Assembly: GCA_030145845.1 (NCBI GenBank)
Contig: JAIXHJ010000011.1
Span: 1-64,000 of the forward strand
Origin: Pseudomonadota bacterium
Lineage (GTDB): Bacteria; Pseudomonadota; Gammaproteobacteria; Pseudomonadales; Oceanobacteraceae
Direction of reading: 5' to 3'
DNA: 64,000 nucleotides
In this document: one piece after another, positions 1-9,166 of the stretch
Layout: each line of letters opens with the position of its first letter
Position numbering within the stretch: position 1 is the stretch's first letter
Made by a program: the position numbers and the translations under genes
Notes under the pieces: generated by a model
Told to the model about the DNA's origin: nothing
Databases searched by the model: none
Seen by the model: only the letters and a program-made list of their open reading frames with translations

Positions 1-46
1 TGAACAGATCGCTCAGATCGAGCAGGGACTGTTGAAAATGCATAAA

Positions 47-80
47 AAAATCCGGCATCAGGGTTCTGATACCGGATTTT
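47..80. terminator. Strong hairpin terminator beyond ilvH
   Basis: Arms AAAATCCGG-ATCAG and CTGAT-CCGGATTTT pair over about 14 bp with one mismatch around a GGTT loop. On the minus strand the stem is followed by seven T, so it can end the ilvIH transcript. It also has a short T tract on the plus strand. A second, weaker pairing (84-91 with 136-143) lies between it and ilvH. Bases 1-46 are the edge of something I cannot assign: no frame is long enough to identify a gene. Confidence 0.7.
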
Positions 81-160
81 CTTAAAAGCCCGTTCGTGCA
101 TCAAATGCTTAAGTGAACAGCATTACTCCTTAGGAGGGCTTTTTTGTGGCGTTCCTGAAA

Positions 161-652
161 TCAGAGACTCAGAATTTTTTCACCGCGGGCAATACCGGAC
201 ACACCGGTACGCACGGTTTCCAGCACACAGCCCGGACCGATGGCTTCGATAAAGGCTTCCAGCTTATCGCTGGCTCCGGTCAGCTGGATGGTGTACACGC
301 TCGGTGACACATCGACAATCTGACCACGGAAGATATCCGCTGTGCGTTTGATTTCCGCACGCTGGGCACCCACCGCCTTCACTTTAATCAGCATCAGTTC
401 GCGTTCGATATGCGCACCTTCTGACAGATCCACCAGCTTCACCACTTCAATCAGCTTATTCAGCTGCTTGGTGATCTGTTCGATCTTACGGTCATCACCG
501 TGTGTGGTCATGGTCAGACGGGACAGGGTATTGTCCTCGGTCGGTGCCACGGTCAGGGTTTCAATGTTATATCCACGCTGGGCGAACAGACCCACAACAC
601 GGGACAGCGCACCCGGTTCGTTTTCCAGCAGAATCGAAATAATGTGTCTCAT
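161..652 (-). CDS. ilvH: Acetolactate synthase small (regulatory) subunit
   Basis: This is the regulatory subunit of acetohydroxyacid synthase, the first common step of valine, leucine and isoleucine synthesis; it binds the catalytic subunit IlvI and confers valine feedback control. The N-terminus MRHIISILLENEPGALSRV is the family's ACT domain (about residues 1-75), followed by the typical C-terminal ALS_ss domain. The 163-residue length is normal. I chose the ATG at 652 because the protein then begins at the conserved MRH. The frame is open further upstream, but that would run into ilvI. Only two bases separate it from the ilvI stop, so the two genes should be one operon with coupled translation. 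Confidence 0.96.
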   Translation of the reverse strand: MRHIISILLENEPGALSRVVGLFAQRGYNIETLTVAPTEDNTLSRLTMTTHGDDRKIEQITKQLNKLIEVVKLVDLSEGAHIERELMLIKVKAVGAQRAEIKRTADIFRGQIVDVSPSVYTIQLTGASDKLEAFIEAIGPGCVLETVRTGVSGIARGEKILSL

Positions 653-654
653 GA

Positions 655-2379
655 TCAGGTCCGCTCCGTCTTGCTCAGCCACATATCGCGCATGGAGCCG
701 GCCGGCACCTGCATCGGATATACGTGCTCATGTTCATCCACGGCGACGTCGAGGAACACAAGACGGTCATTGTATTTACCGAAGGTATCTTCCAGTGCCT
801 GTGGCAGCTGATCGCGTTCCGTCACCCGGATACCGACGTGGCCATAGGCTTCCACCAGCTTGATAAAGTCCGGCAGGGATTCCATGTAGGAGCTGGAGTG
901 ACGGCCTTCGTAGTTCATATCCTGCCACTGACGCACCATGCCCAGCGAGCCGTTGTTCAGACACAGGATTTTCACCGGAATACCGTACTGCAGACAGGTG
1001 GACAGCTCCTGAATATTCATCTGAATGGAGCCTTCACCGGTCACGCACACGACCATTTCATCCGGGAAGTTCATTTTGACACCCATGGCCGCCGGGAAGC
1101 CGAAGCCCATGGTGCCCAGACCACCGGAGTTGATCCAGCGGTTCGGTTTATCAAACTTGTAGTACTGCGCAGCAAACATCTGGTGCTGACCCACGTCAGA
1201 AGTGATGTAGGCGTCGCCCCTGGTGGCTTCCCACATAGCTTCGATCACTTCCTGCGGTTTCATCAGACCATTGTCGTTTTTCTCATAACGCATGGCATGA
1301 CGCTGGCGCCACTCATTGATCTGTTTCCACCAGGCTGTCAGGGCTTCACTGTCCGGCGTTTCATCACTCTCGTCCAGCAGCGCCATCATTTCATCCAGTA
1401 CGTTACCGACCGGACCAACAATCGGCACGTCGGCAATGATGGTTTTGGAGATGGACGACGGATCAATATCAATATGAACGATCTTCGCATCCGGGCAGAA
1501 CTTATTGGTGGCGTTGGTCACGCGGTCGTCAAAACGGGCACCAATCGCCAGAATCACATCCGCATGATGCATGGTCATGTTCGCTTCATAGGCGCCATGC
1601 ATGCCCAGCATACCGACAAAACGCTCACCGGTTCCCGGATACGCACCCAGACCCATCAGGGTATTGGTGCAGGGGAAATTCAGCCGGTCCACCAACGCGC
1701 GCAGCTTGTCTGAACTGCCGTCAATGATCACACCACCACCGGAATACACCACCGGACGCTTGGCTTTCAGCAGCAGCTCGACCGCTTTTTTGATCTGACC
1801 GGAGTGGCCACGCTGTGGTGGCGTGTAAGAACGCATTTTTACCTTTTTCGGGTAAACGTACTCGTAGCGCTCATTCGGCATGGTCATGTCTTTCGGAATA
1901 TCGATCACCACCGGACCAGGACGGCCGGTGCTGGCAATGTAAAACGCCTTGGCCACCAGTTCCGGAATATCTTCCGGACGGGTCACACTGAAGCTGTGTT
2001 TCACGATCGGCCGTGACACACCCAGCATATCGGTTTCCTGGAAGGCGTCGTCGCCCACCAGATGGCTCATTACCTGACCAGAGATAACGACCATAGGAAT
2101 AGAATCTGTAAAGGCTGTTGCGATGCCGGTAACTGTATTGGTCGCACCCGGACCGGAAGTCACCATCACCACACCCGGCTTACCGGTCGCACGAGCGTAG
2201 CCATCAGCCATGTGAGCAGCAGCTTGCTCATGACGGACCAGTACGTGTTTCACAGCGCTTTGTTTATACAGGGCATCGTACACGTGCAGCAGCGAGCCGC
2301 CCGGGTAACCATAGATGTACTCTACGCCTGCTTCGTGCAGTGCACGAACCAGCATTTCTCCGCCGGAAAGTAATTCCAC
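655..2379 (-). CDS. ilvI: Acetolactate synthase large (catalytic) subunit
   Basis: This ThDP- and FAD-dependent enzyme condenses pyruvate with pyruvate or 2-oxobutyrate. The three expected domains are present: N-terminal ThDP-binding domain ([23 protein letters not shown] with the catalytic Glu), a central domain, and a C-terminal ThDP domain with [10 protein letters not shown] followed by LNNGSLGM. The metal-binding motif reads GEG rather than GDG; from memory pseudomonad homologues do the same. I chose the GTG at 2379 (protein [11 protein letters not shown], 574 residues) because AGAGG lies 7-8 bases upstream and homologues start here. A GTG nine codons upstream has no ribosome site. It is followed directly by ilvH. 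Confidence 0.95.
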   Translation of the reverse strand: MELLSGGEMLVRALHEAGVEYIYGYPGGSLLHVYDALYKQSAVKHVLVRHEQAAAHMADGYARATGKPGVVMVTSGPGATNTVTGIATAFTDSIPMVVISGQVMSHLVGDDAFQETDMLGVSRPIVKHSFSVTRPEDIPELVAKAFYIASTGRPGPVVIDIPKDMTMPNERYEYVYPKKVKMRSYTPPQRGHSGQIKKAVELLLKAKRPVVYSGGGVIIDGSSDKLRALVDRLNFPCTNTLMGLGAYPGTGERFVGMLGMHGAYEANMTMHHADVILAIGARFDDRVTNATNKFCPDAKIVHIDIDPSSISKTIIADVPIVGPVGNVLDEMMALLDESDETPDSEALTAWWKQINEWRQRHAMRYEKNDNGLMKPQEVIEAMWEATRGDAYITSDVGQHQMFAAQYYKFDKPNRWINSGGLGTMGFGFPAAMGVKMNFPDEMVVCVTGEGSIQMNIQELSTCLQYGIPVKILCLNNGSLGMVRQWQDMNYEGRHSSSYMESLPDFIKLVEAYGHVGIRVTERDQLPQALEDTFGKYNDRLVFLDVAVDEHEHVYPMQVPAGSMRDMWLSKTERT

Positions 2380-2568
2380 CGTACTATCCTCTTTCACATA
2401 ATCCACGGGGAACGTGGGTAATTAAATTAACGATGCGGTTAGAGCCGGAAACAACACAGGCTCTCTCAGGCTGGATGACTAACTGGTAGTTACTCATCAG
2501 ATGCTCGTTGCCTGGTCGAGGACGCCGAGTCTGAACCGGGCCGGAGATAACCGGACCCGCAGCTGTTA

Positions 2569-2612
2569 TTATCAGATGAACGGACATTGGGTGGGATGCG
2601 GGCATCTGATAA
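2569..2612. repeat. Inverted repeat TTATCAGATG / CATCTGATAA
   Basis: A perfect 10-bp inverted repeat (2569-2578 and 2603-2612) with a 24-base spacer lies just downstream of the ilvI promoter. A third copy of the core ATCAGATG is at 2496-2503. It could be a 5' RNA hairpin of the ilvIH leader or a paired operator (ilvIH is Lrp-controlled in E. coli). The role is not determinable from sequence alone. Confidence 0.5.
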
Positions 2613-2623
2613 AAGCGGCTGCA

Positions 2624-2651
2624 ATTTTAGCATTTCGGTCGTCCATGTCCA
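2624..2651 (-). promoter_or_regulatory. Sigma-70 promoter of ilvIH
   Basis: On the minus strand TGGACA (2646-2651) and TAAAAT (2624-2629) each match five of six consensus bases, with a 16-base spacer. Transcription would begin near 2617, giving a leader of about 240 bases before the ilvI GTG. Confidence 0.55.
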
Positions 2652-2672
2652 GCCGAAATAGCCGTTAAATCC

Positions 2673-2700
2673 TTGACAAATCACGCGGTTTTTATAACGT
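2673..2700 (+). promoter_or_regulatory. Possible promoter of the DUF4124 gene
   Basis: A perfect -35 TTGACA (2673-2678) is followed by TAACGT at 16-base spacing or TATAAC at 14; neither -10 is ideal. Its place 37-64 bases before the ATG makes it the best candidate for this gene. Confidence 0.35.
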
Positions 2701-2736
2701 GCGGCATAAGCCCACCAACGCAACGGATGCCATTCC

Positions 2737-3213
2737 ATGAGAACGCTCATATCCTTCGCTGCCATTCTGCTGTTCAGCCTGAGCACTCAGGTGGCGGCCG
2801 AAAAGATTTACCGCTGGACCGACGACAATGGTCAGACCCATTTTGGCTCTCAGCCACCACGTGATATTGAGCAGCAGAAACAGGCAGAAGAATACGATGT
2901 GAAGGTGTCCCAACCGGCTGCCGGCACAGAGGCCTACCGCATTCCGCTCAAAACAGACAAGCCGGAAGAGGCTGCGGCGGAAGAAGAAGTCCTGACCACC
3001 AAATCCTCCCTGACCAGAGAAGAAGCCGAAGCCGGCTGTAAAAAAGCCCGCGACTACAAGCGCCTGGTCACCACCAACTACAGCCGCCGCTTCAAGCAGG
3101 AAGACGGGGTTTACCGCCCTCTGACCGATGAACAGCGGGCTGCGGAAATCAAAAAAGCCGATGAGATGATTGATTACTACTGCAATCAGCAATTCTCGAA
3201 CAAAAGCCGCTGA
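2737..3213 (+). CDS. DUF4124 domain secreted protein
   Basis: This is a 158-residue exported protein of unknown function. A clear signal peptide (MRTLISFAAILLFSLSTQVAA) is followed at once by the DUF4124 signature EKIYRWTDDNGQTHFGSQPP (about residues 22-41), a short beta-rich module common in gammaproteobacterial envelope proteins. The rest is charged and probably helical or disordered, with an E/A-rich stretch near residue 80, and two Cys (about residues 101 and 149) that could form a disulfide. It is transcribed alone, convergent with pgeF, whose stop begins at the next base. The product is probably periplasmic; no partner is evident. Confidence 0.85.
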   Translation: MRTLISFAAILLFSLSTQVAAEKIYRWTDDNGQTHFGSQPPRDIEQQKQAEEYDVKVSQPAAGTEAYRIPLKTDKPEEAAAEEEVLTTKSSLTREEAEAGCKKARDYKRLVTTNYSRRFKQEDGVYRPLTDEQRAAEIKKADEMIDYYCNQQFSNKSR

Positions 3214-3951
3214 TCAGGCCATGCGGATCCAGATCAGGCTGGCCATGCGGCCGGTCTGACCATCCCGCCGGTAAGAAAAGAACCGCTCCGGCTCACTGAA
3301 CGTACACCCATCGCCACCAGCGATATGATGTACACCAGCGGCTTCCAGCTGCCGCCGCGCCAGGCCATACAGATCGGCATACCAGCGGTCACCCTCACCC
3401 GGACGGAAACAGTCTGCCCCCGCCTCAGCAAAGACACCCATGACCTCGGGCCCGACTTCAAACGCCGCCGGTCCGATGGCCGGACCAAGAAAGACAAGCA
3501 CCTTTGCCGGGTCAGGGAAGGTCTGCAGCGTCTGCAGCAGCACTCCGGCCGCCAGTCCGCGCCAGCCCGCGTGAGCCGCCGCCACCTGCGAGCCATCGGC
3601 CGCACAGAACAGCACCGGCAGGCAGTCGGCCGTCATCACCGCGCAGACCAGTCCCGGCGTCTGACTGAACTGAGCATCCGCCAGCGGCACACGGCCACGG
3701 CAGTCCGCTGCGACCACATCCGTACCATGCACCTGCTCCAGCCACTGGATACCGGAGGCCCCGGGCAGGTTCTGCAACAGCTGCGCCCGGTTGGCAGCCA
3801 CATCCGCCGGATTATCGCCGACGTGCAGTGCCAGATTATTGCTGTCCCAGGGGGGATGTGAACAGCCGCCCTGGCGCAGGGTAATCCGCGCCTCAACGGC
3901 CGGCGGCAGCGACCAGTCAGGAGTCAGCAGCGAGTCAGCGCTCGGCATCAC
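3214..3951 (-). CDS. pgeF: Peptidoglycan editing factor / polyphenol oxidase (YfiH family)
   Basis: This is a laccase-domain (multicopper-oxidase-like) protein of 245 residues. In E. coli YfiH/PgeF removes mis-incorporated L-Ser from UDP-MurNAc, and related proteins act on purine nucleosides. The family motifs are visible: LEQVHGTDV, CAVMTADCLPVLF (metal-binding Cys), AAHAGWRGLAAG (metal-binding His) and FEVGPEV. The gene overlaps the end of rluD by 17 bases. The rluD-pgeF pair is a standard arrangement, so the two are one transcription unit. The start could be either of two adjacent Met codons. Confidence 0.93.
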   Translation of the reverse strand: MMPSADSLLTPDWSLPPAVEARITLRQGGCSHPPWDSNNLALHVGDNPADVAANRAQLLQNLPGASGIQWLEQVHGTDVVAADCRGRVPLADAQFSQTPGLVCAVMTADCLPVLFCAADGSQVAAAHAGWRGLAAGVLLQTLQTFPDPAKVLVFLGPAIGPAAFEVGPEVMGVFAEAGADCFRPGEGDRWYADLYGLARRQLEAAGVHHIAGGDGCTFSEPERFFSYRRDGQTGRMASLIWIRMA

Positions 3952-4888
3952 GTTCCAGTGCTTTCAGCAATTGTACAAAATCGTCCGGCAGCTCCACTTC
4001 CCATTCCATCCACTCGCCACTGTCGGGGTGAATCAGGCCCAGCTTACGGGCATGCAGGGCCTGACGACCGAAGTGCAGCAGGGTTTCACGCAGTTCCGGG
4101 CCGATCCCCTTGGTCAGACGGGTACGCGGTGCGTAGGTCGCATCCCCCACCAGCGGATAGCCGATGTGGGCCATATGCACGCGGATCTGGTGGGTACGGC
4201 CGGTTTCCAGCTTCAGACGGATATGCGTGTGGGTCGGAAATTTCTTCAGCACCCGGTAGTGAGTGACCGCTTCCTTACCCATGGGATTCACCGCCATTCT
4301 GGTACGCTGGGTACCATGCCGGCCGATCGGTTCATCCACTTTACCGCCGCCGGTCATCTGCCCCTGCACCACAGCTTCGTATTCACGCCCCATCGAGCGG
4401 TCCTGCAGCTGCCCGACCAGGTTGTTCTGTGCCTGCAGGGTCTTCGCCACCACCATCAGGCCGGTGGTGTCTTTATCCAGCCGGTGCACAATGCCGGCCC
4501 GGGGGATATTTTCCAGCTGCGGACAATGGTGCAGCAGACCGTTGAGCAGGGTACCGTCCGGATTACCGGCGGCCGGATGCACCACCAGATCTGCTGGTTT
4601 GTTGATCACCAGAATATGGTCGTCTTCATAGACGATATCGAGCGGCATCGCTTCCGCCTGCCAGTCACCTTCGGCGGTCAGCTCCGCTTCAATCTGCAGG
4701 GTTTCGCCGCCGGTCAGTTTGTCACGTGCGCGGCGGGCCTCACCGTCCACGGTCAGCTGGCCATCCTTGATCCACTGCTGCAGACGCGAACGGGAATAAT
4801 CGGGAAACAGCTGGGCGGCCACCTGATCAAGGCGTTTGTTTCCCATGTCGAAGGGAACTTCTGCCCTCTGTGAAATCTGACTGGTCAT
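3935..4888 (-). CDS. rluD: 23S rRNA pseudouridine(1911/1915/1917) synthase
   Basis: RluD isomerises three uridines in helix 69 of 23S rRNA, which is important for ribosome assembly. It has an N-terminal S4 RNA-binding domain (about residues 18-80, KRLDQVAAQLFPDYSRSRLQ) and an RluA-type catalytic domain with HRLDKDTTGLMVVAKT, which contains the catalytic Asp. The 317-residue length is normal. The gene is divergent from bamD, its usual neighbour across the intergenic region, and overlaps pgeF downstream. Confidence 0.95.
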   Translation of the reverse strand: MTSQISQRAEVPFDMGNKRLDQVAAQLFPDYSRSRLQQWIKDGQLTVDGEARRARDKLTGGETLQIEAELTAEGDWQAEAMPLDIVYEDDHILVINKPADLVVHPAAGNPDGTLLNGLLHHCPQLENIPRAGIVHRLDKDTTGLMVVAKTLQAQNNLVGQLQDRSMGREYEAVVQGQMTGGGKVDEPIGRHGTQRTRMAVNPMGKEAVTHYRVLKKFPTHTHIRLKLETGRTHQIRVHMAHIGYPLVGDATYAPRTRLTKGIGPELRETLLHFGRQALHARKLGLIHPDSGEWMEWEVELPDDFVQLLKALERDAER

Positions 4889-5005
4889 AAAGTCTCTGTA
4901 TCTGAGTGAGGCACCCTGCTTATGCTGCGGCCACCGGTTGGGGCTGTGCAGGGTCTGTGTTTTAATACGCTGGCAAAATTATATCGACAATCAGGAATAC
5001 ACTCC

Positions 5006-5860
5006 ATGAACACCCGCTGGCTGCTGGTTATTTTCTCCGTTGTACTGTCAGCATGCTCCTCCGCTCCCGACAAACCACAGGAGCTCACCGAGCGTGAATA
5101 CTATGAGCAGGCGCAGGAATCGCTGGATAACAACAGTTATATGGTGGCCATTGAGCGCCTCAACCAGCTCGAATCCCGCTATCCGTTCGGCCGTTATGCC
5201 GAACAGGCACAGCTGGAACTGATTTACGCCTACTACCAGACGTCAGATCTGGAGAACGTGCTGGCCAACGCCGAACGTTTCATCCGCCTGCACCCGCTGC
5301 ATGAACAGGTCGATTACGCCTATTACCTGCGTGGTCTGGCGACCTACGAAATGAGTTACACCTTTGCCGAACGCTATATGGATACGCCGGTAGCCAAACG
5401 TGATCCGACGCCCATGCACGACGCTTTCAACTATTTCTCGGAACTGCTGCAGCGCTTCCCTGACAGCCCGTATACCGCCGATGCCCGGGCACGCATGATC
5501 TATCTGCGTGAACGTATGGCAACACACGAGATCGGCGTTGCCCAGTATTATATGAAGCGCCATGCGTATCTGGCAGCCGCCAACCGCTGTGAGGACGTGC
5601 TGCTGCACTATCAGAAAACACCGGCCGTGGCCGATGCCCTGGCCATTCTGGTGGAAACCTACCGCCTGCTGGGGATGAACGATGAGGCCAGCCAGTCACT
5701 GGCGCTGCTGACGCTGAACTACCCGGATCACCCACAGCTGCAGGATGGTGAATTTACCGATTCCGGCCTGACCGTGGTCGACCGCCGCTCCTTCTGGAAT
5801 ATCATCACCTTCGGCCTGCTGGATAAAACCGAAACCTCATCGGTTTCCGCCGCTGAATAA
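5006..5860 (+). CDS. bamD: Outer membrane assembly lipoprotein BamD
   Basis: BamD is the essential lipoprotein of the BAM complex that inserts beta-barrel proteins into the outer membrane. The ATG at 5006 gives a lipoprotein signal ending in VVLSAC (lipobox Cys at residue 17), which fixes the start; the open frame extends upstream but lacks this logic. AGGA sits at 4993-4996. The mature part is five TPR-like repeats (EYYEQAQESL, YPFGRYAEQAQLELIYAYY, LHPLHEQVDYAYYLRGLA, FPDSPYTADARARM). The length is 284 residues. It is followed directly by a strong terminator. Confidence 0.95.
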   Translation: MNTRWLLVIFSVVLSACSSAPDKPQELTEREYYEQAQESLDNNSYMVAIERLNQLESRYPFGRYAEQAQLELIYAYYQTSDLENVLANAERFIRLHPLHEQVDYAYYLRGLATYEMSYTFAERYMDTPVAKRDPTPMHDAFNYFSELLQRFPDSPYTADARARMIYLRERMATHEIGVAQYYMKRHAYLAAANRCEDVLLHYQKTPAVADALAILVETYRLLGMNDEASQSLALLTLNYPDHPQLQDGEFTDSGLTVVDRRSFWNIITFGLLDKTETSSVSAAE

Positions 5861-5861
5861 T

Positions 5862-5889
5862 AAAAAAGCCCGCTGATGCGGGCTTTTTT
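5862..5889. terminator. Bidirectional terminator bamD / nadE
   Basis: A perfect 12-bp stem AAAAAAGCCCGC / GCGGGCTTTTTT with loop TGAT. The T and A tracts are built into the arms, so it works for bamD (+) and nadE (-). The same stem with another loop recurs at 36130-36157. Confidence 0.92.
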
Positions 5890-5905
5890 ATTGCCTGACC
5901 ACTGG

Positions 5906-7528
5906 TCAGATACCGGCTTTCCAGCCATTGGTCACCGGATAACGCCGGTCACGGCCAAAGCCTTTACGGGTCACCCGTACCCCGATCGGGGCCTGACGGC
6001 GCTTGTATTCATTGACATCCACCAGCCGCAGCACGCGCATCACATCGTCACGGGCAAAACCCGCGGCGATAATGGCTTCCGCACTCATATCGTCTTCGAT
6101 GTAGCTTTCCAGAATGGCATCCAGCACCGGATAAGGTGGCAGGCTGTCTTCATCGACCTGATCCGGTGCCAGCTCGGCCGACGGCGGACGGTCGATCACC
6201 CGCTGCGGAATCACCGGAGCGATGGTATTGCGGTATTCCGCCAGCGCGAACACTTTGGTTTTGTACACATCTTTCAGTGCGCCATAACCGCCGGCCATAT
6301 CGCCATACAGGGTGGCATAACCCACGGCCATTTCACTCTTGTTACCCGTGGTCAGCACCATATAACCGGTCTTATTGGAGATGGCCATCAGCAACACACC
6401 ACGGCAGCGTGACTGCAGGTTTTCTTCCGTGGTATCGACCGGCAATCCGGCAAATTCCGGCGCCAGCGCAGTCATAAATTCGCGGTACATGGGCTCAATC
6501 GAAATCGACTGGTAGGCAACCCCCATGGTCTGTGCCTGCTCCGCAGCGTCTTCCTTGCTCATATCTGAGGTGTAAGCAAACGGCATCATCACCGCTTTCA
6601 CCCGCTCAGCACCGATAGCGTCCACCGCCACCGCCAGTGTCAGGGCGGAATCAATCCCGCCGGACAGGCCCAGAATCACGCCCCTGAAGCGGTTTTTGTT
6701 CACATAATCGCGCACCCCGGTAACCAGAGCCTGATACAGACTGGCCAGCTCATCCTCATGCGCCGGCACACTGTCGGACAGTGCCCGCAGGCCATCCTGA
6801 TCCAGCTGTACACAGGCCACTGCCGGTTCATACGCCGGCAGCTGCAGCACCGTGTCGCCGGACGCCGAGACCGCGAACGAAGCGCCATCGAACACCAGCT
6901 CATCCTGGCCACCAACCTGATTGACGTACAGCAGGGGAATCCCGTGCCGCTGCGCATGCTGCTGCATCAGCTGCTGACGTTCTTCCTGTTTACCAGTGTG
7001 GAACGGCGAGGCATTCAGGTTAAGAATCAACTCTGCACCGGCCGCAGCCGCCTGCTCCACCGGACCCGGGTGCCAGACATCTTCACAGACCGTCAGCGCC
7101 ACTTTATGACCAAGTAAGTCAACCACACAGGGCTCACTGCCGGCACGGAAATAACGCTGCTCGTCGAATACCTGATAATTCGGCAGATGCTGCTTGGCGT
7201 AATGGGCAATCTGTTTGCCCTGATACCAGATACCGGCGCAGTTCAGCAGCTGTGAACCGTCCTGCCACGGATAACCGATGGCGATGGCAATGTGCTGGCT
7301 GGCCGCTGCAATGCGCGCCAGCGCCTGTTCGGTACGGGGCTGCAGACTGGGACGCAGCAGCAGATCTTCCGGCGGATAACCGGTCAGTGCCAGCTCGCTG
7401 AAGACAATCAGATGGGCGCCGTTTTTTCCGGCCTGCGCGGCGGCGTTCACAATAATGGCGGCGTTGCCGTCGATGTCACCGACGAGAAAATTTTCCTGCG
7501 CCAATGCAATGGTAAGTGACTGCGACAT
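5906..7528 (-). CDS. nadE: Glutamine-dependent NAD+ synthetase
   Basis: NadE makes NAD+ from deamido-NAD+ using ammonia released from glutamine. The long form is present: an N-terminal nitrilase-type glutaminase domain (about residues 1-260; catalytic Glu in FSELALTGYPPEDLL, Cys in TVCEDVWHPG) and a C-terminal synthetase with the P-loop LGLSGGIDSAL. The ATG at 7528 (MSQSLTIALAQ, 540 residues) matches the usual start and has GAGAG upstream. The frame is open for 26 more codons into the pilS leader. It is divergent from pilS. Confidence 0.95.
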   Translation of the reverse strand: MSQSLTIALAQENFLVGDIDGNAAIIVNAAAQAGKNGAHLIVFSELALTGYPPEDLLLRPSLQPRTEQALARIAAASQHIAIAIGYPWQDGSQLLNCAGIWYQGKQIAHYAKQHLPNYQVFDEQRYFRAGSEPCVVDLLGHKVALTVCEDVWHPGPVEQAAAAGAELILNLNASPFHTGKQEERQQLMQQHAQRHGIPLLYVNQVGGQDELVFDGASFAVSASGDTVLQLPAYEPAVACVQLDQDGLRALSDSVPAHEDELASLYQALVTGVRDYVNKNRFRGVILGLSGGIDSALTLAVAVDAIGAERVKAVMMPFAYTSDMSKEDAAEQAQTMGVAYQSISIEPMYREFMTALAPEFAGLPVDTTEENLQSRCRGVLLMAISNKTGYMVLTTGNKSEMAVGYATLYGDMAGGYGALKDVYKTKVFALAEYRNTIAPVIPQRVIDRPPSAELAPDQVDEDSLPPYPVLDAILESYIEDDMSAEAIIAAGFARDDVMRVLRLVDVNEYKRRQAPIGVRVTRKGFGRDRRYPVTNGWKAGI

Positions 7529-7623
7529 ACTCTCAGGGTACTCTGTTAGCGATGCGCTATTGTCAGAAAAATAGCGCCGCTGCGCAATCACCGCCGTTAC
7601 AGCCACAGCAACAGGAGTCGTCG

Positions 7624-9150
7624 TTGGCTATCAGGTTTAAATCCACTGATCTGGTCGTACAGGGAAACCGGCTGCTGCGTCTGTACAGTTATTATTCACT
7701 GTTCCTTGCCCTGTTGCTGATGATCGTCGATTCGGCAGACCGCGATAATGTCATCGTCGGCAGTGATTATCCGGCTATTTTTCTCGCCGCCTCTTCCCTC
7801 TATATCATCGTTGCGGCCATCTTTGCGGTCATCGCTAACCGCAGTCCGGATACCCAGATCGCCACCAGTTATATGTTCATCGAAATCGCTCTGCTGTCAG
7901 CGCTGATGCTGTCTTCCGGCGGACTCGAAGGTGGCTTTTCCAGTCTGATCCTGATTCCGCTGACCATTGCCAACCTGCTGGCGCCCGGCATTCTCGGCTA
8001 CGGCGTGGCCGCCTGGACCACCATCGCAGTGCTCTACACCCTGCATATCTGGCCCAATAATTACGACACCCAGTATCTGGTGAATTCCGGCCTGTACGGC
8101 ATGCTCTGTTTTGTTCTTGCCTGGGTGACCCAGACCCTGTCACGGCGGCTCAACAGTGCCTTGTCGCTGGCGTCGGATCAGGCGACCCGCATCCGCCGTC
8201 TGCAACGCTTCAGTAAGCAGGCACTGCTCGACCTGCCCAATGGCATCATCGCCTGTGACCGCCACGATGATATTCTGTTTTTTAATACCCAGGCCCTGCG
8301 CTGGTTCAACATTGAGGAAGGCAAAGCGTTGCCGCAACGGCTGATGAACATGCCGTCGGATACGGTCTTTGAAAGCAAGAACGAGAAACTGATTATCAAA
8401 CGGGTGGAGCTGAATGGTTCGGAACCCGGTGATTACCTGATTTATGCGGAGAATGCGGCCCGTATTTCGGCCGAAGCCCAGCACTTCAAACTGGCCTCCC
8501 TGGGGCGGCTGACCGCCTCCATCGCCCATGAAATCCGGAATCCGCTGAGTGCGCTGCGGCAGGCAGCCCAGCTACTGGCAGAAACTCCGGACATGAAAGA
8601 GCCGGAGCAGCAGCTGACCCGGATTATTGAGCAGCAGTGCATGCGTATTAACCGTACGATTGAAGATGTGCTGCAGCTTTCCCGCCGTCATCTGCCCACC
8701 CAGGAAGTTCTGCGCCTCAGCCCCTGGCTGCAGCATTTTGCCAATCAGTTCCGCAGCTTCAGTCAGGACAAGACCTATCAGCTGAACATCCATTGTCCGG
8801 ATGACGCGCGTATTAAATTCGACCCCGACCAGCTGCAGCAGGTACTGCATAATCTCTGCGCCAACGGCCTGCGTTACGCGCTGCAGGCCAACGGTGACCG
8901 CGCACGGCTGATTATGATTGTTACCATTAACGATCTGCACAATATTCAGCTCGACATTATTGATAACGGCAATGGTGTTGCCGCAGAACAGCGCGCGCAC
9001 CTGTTTGAGCCCTTTTACACCACCGAACATAGCGGAACAGGACTGGGGCTGTATCTGTGCAGGGAACTGTGTGAAGCCAATCAGGCGCAGATTCAGTATC
9101 ATCCGATACCCAACGGGACCTGTTTCCGCATAATCATGAAATCTGCCTGA
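7624..9150 (+). CDS. pilS: Two-component sensor kinase PilS
   Basis: PilS is the membrane histidine kinase that senses pilin levels and controls type IV pilus transcription through PilR. The N-terminal part has about six hydrophobic segments (residues 15-190), then a PAS-like region, a HisKA H-box (SIAHEIRNPLSALRQ, His302), an N-box (NLCANGLRYA) and G-boxes (DNGNGV, GTGLGLYLCREL). I propose a TTG start at 7624 because AGGAG lies six bases before it and the protein then begins just ahead of the first membrane segment. An ATG at 7552 is possible but has no ribosome site. pilR follows after 16 bases. Confidence 0.93.
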   Translation: MAIRFKSTDLVVQGNRLLRLYSYYSLFLALLLMIVDSADRDNVIVGSDYPAIFLAASSLYIIVAAIFAVIANRSPDTQIATSYMFIEIALLSALMLSSGGLEGGFSSLILIPLTIANLLAPGILGYGVAAWTTIAVLYTLHIWPNNYDTQYLVNSGLYGMLCFVLAWVTQTLSRRLNSALSLASDQATRIRRLQRFSKQALLDLPNGIIACDRHDDILFFNTQALRWFNIEEGKALPQRLMNMPSDTVFESKNEKLIIKRVELNGSEPGDYLIYAENAARISAEAQHFKLASLGRLTASIAHEIRNPLSALRQAAQLLAETPDMKEPEQQLTRIIEQQCMRINRTIEDVLQLSRRHLPTQEVLRLSPWLQHFANQFRSFSQDKTYQLNIHCPDDARIKFDPDQLQQVLHNLCANGLRYALQANGDRARLIMIVTINDLHNIQLDIIDNGNGVAAEQRAHLFEPFYTTEHSGTGLGLYLCRELCEANQAQIQYHPIPNGTCFRIIMKSA

Positions 9151-9166
9151 CCGCCGGACACGCCGC

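Larger units (their letters stand above)
2380..2736. other. Divergent intergenic region ilvI / DUF4124 gene
   Basis: This 357-base gap holds promoters for both flanking genes and a roughly 240-base untranslated leader in front of ilvI. In the leader strand a short frame beginning near 2587 reads MSVHLIITAAGPVISGPV, rich in Val/Ile/Leu, but it has no ribosome site and stays open into ilvI. A hairpin AGAGCC/GGCTCT occurs near 2440-2465 but has no T run. A leader-attenuation device is therefore possible but not supported. Confidence 0.5.

Noticed and set aside
1-46. End of a gene at the left edge
   Set aside because: All frames are too short to tell real coding from chance; MHFQQSLLDLSDLF on the minus strand begins straight after a terminator and lacks a ribosome site.
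724-1713. 329-codon plus-strand frame opposite ilvI
   Set aside because: Shadow of ilvI; composition rich in His/Gln/Thr with no domain.
2384-2605. 73-codon frame in the ilvI leader with Val/Ile-rich start
   Set aside because: No ribosome site, no stop before ilvI and no terminator with T tract, so an attenuator peptide is not supported.
3791-4873. 360-codon plus-strand frame opposite rluD
   Set aside because: Antisense shadow of rluD; no start signal or family motif.
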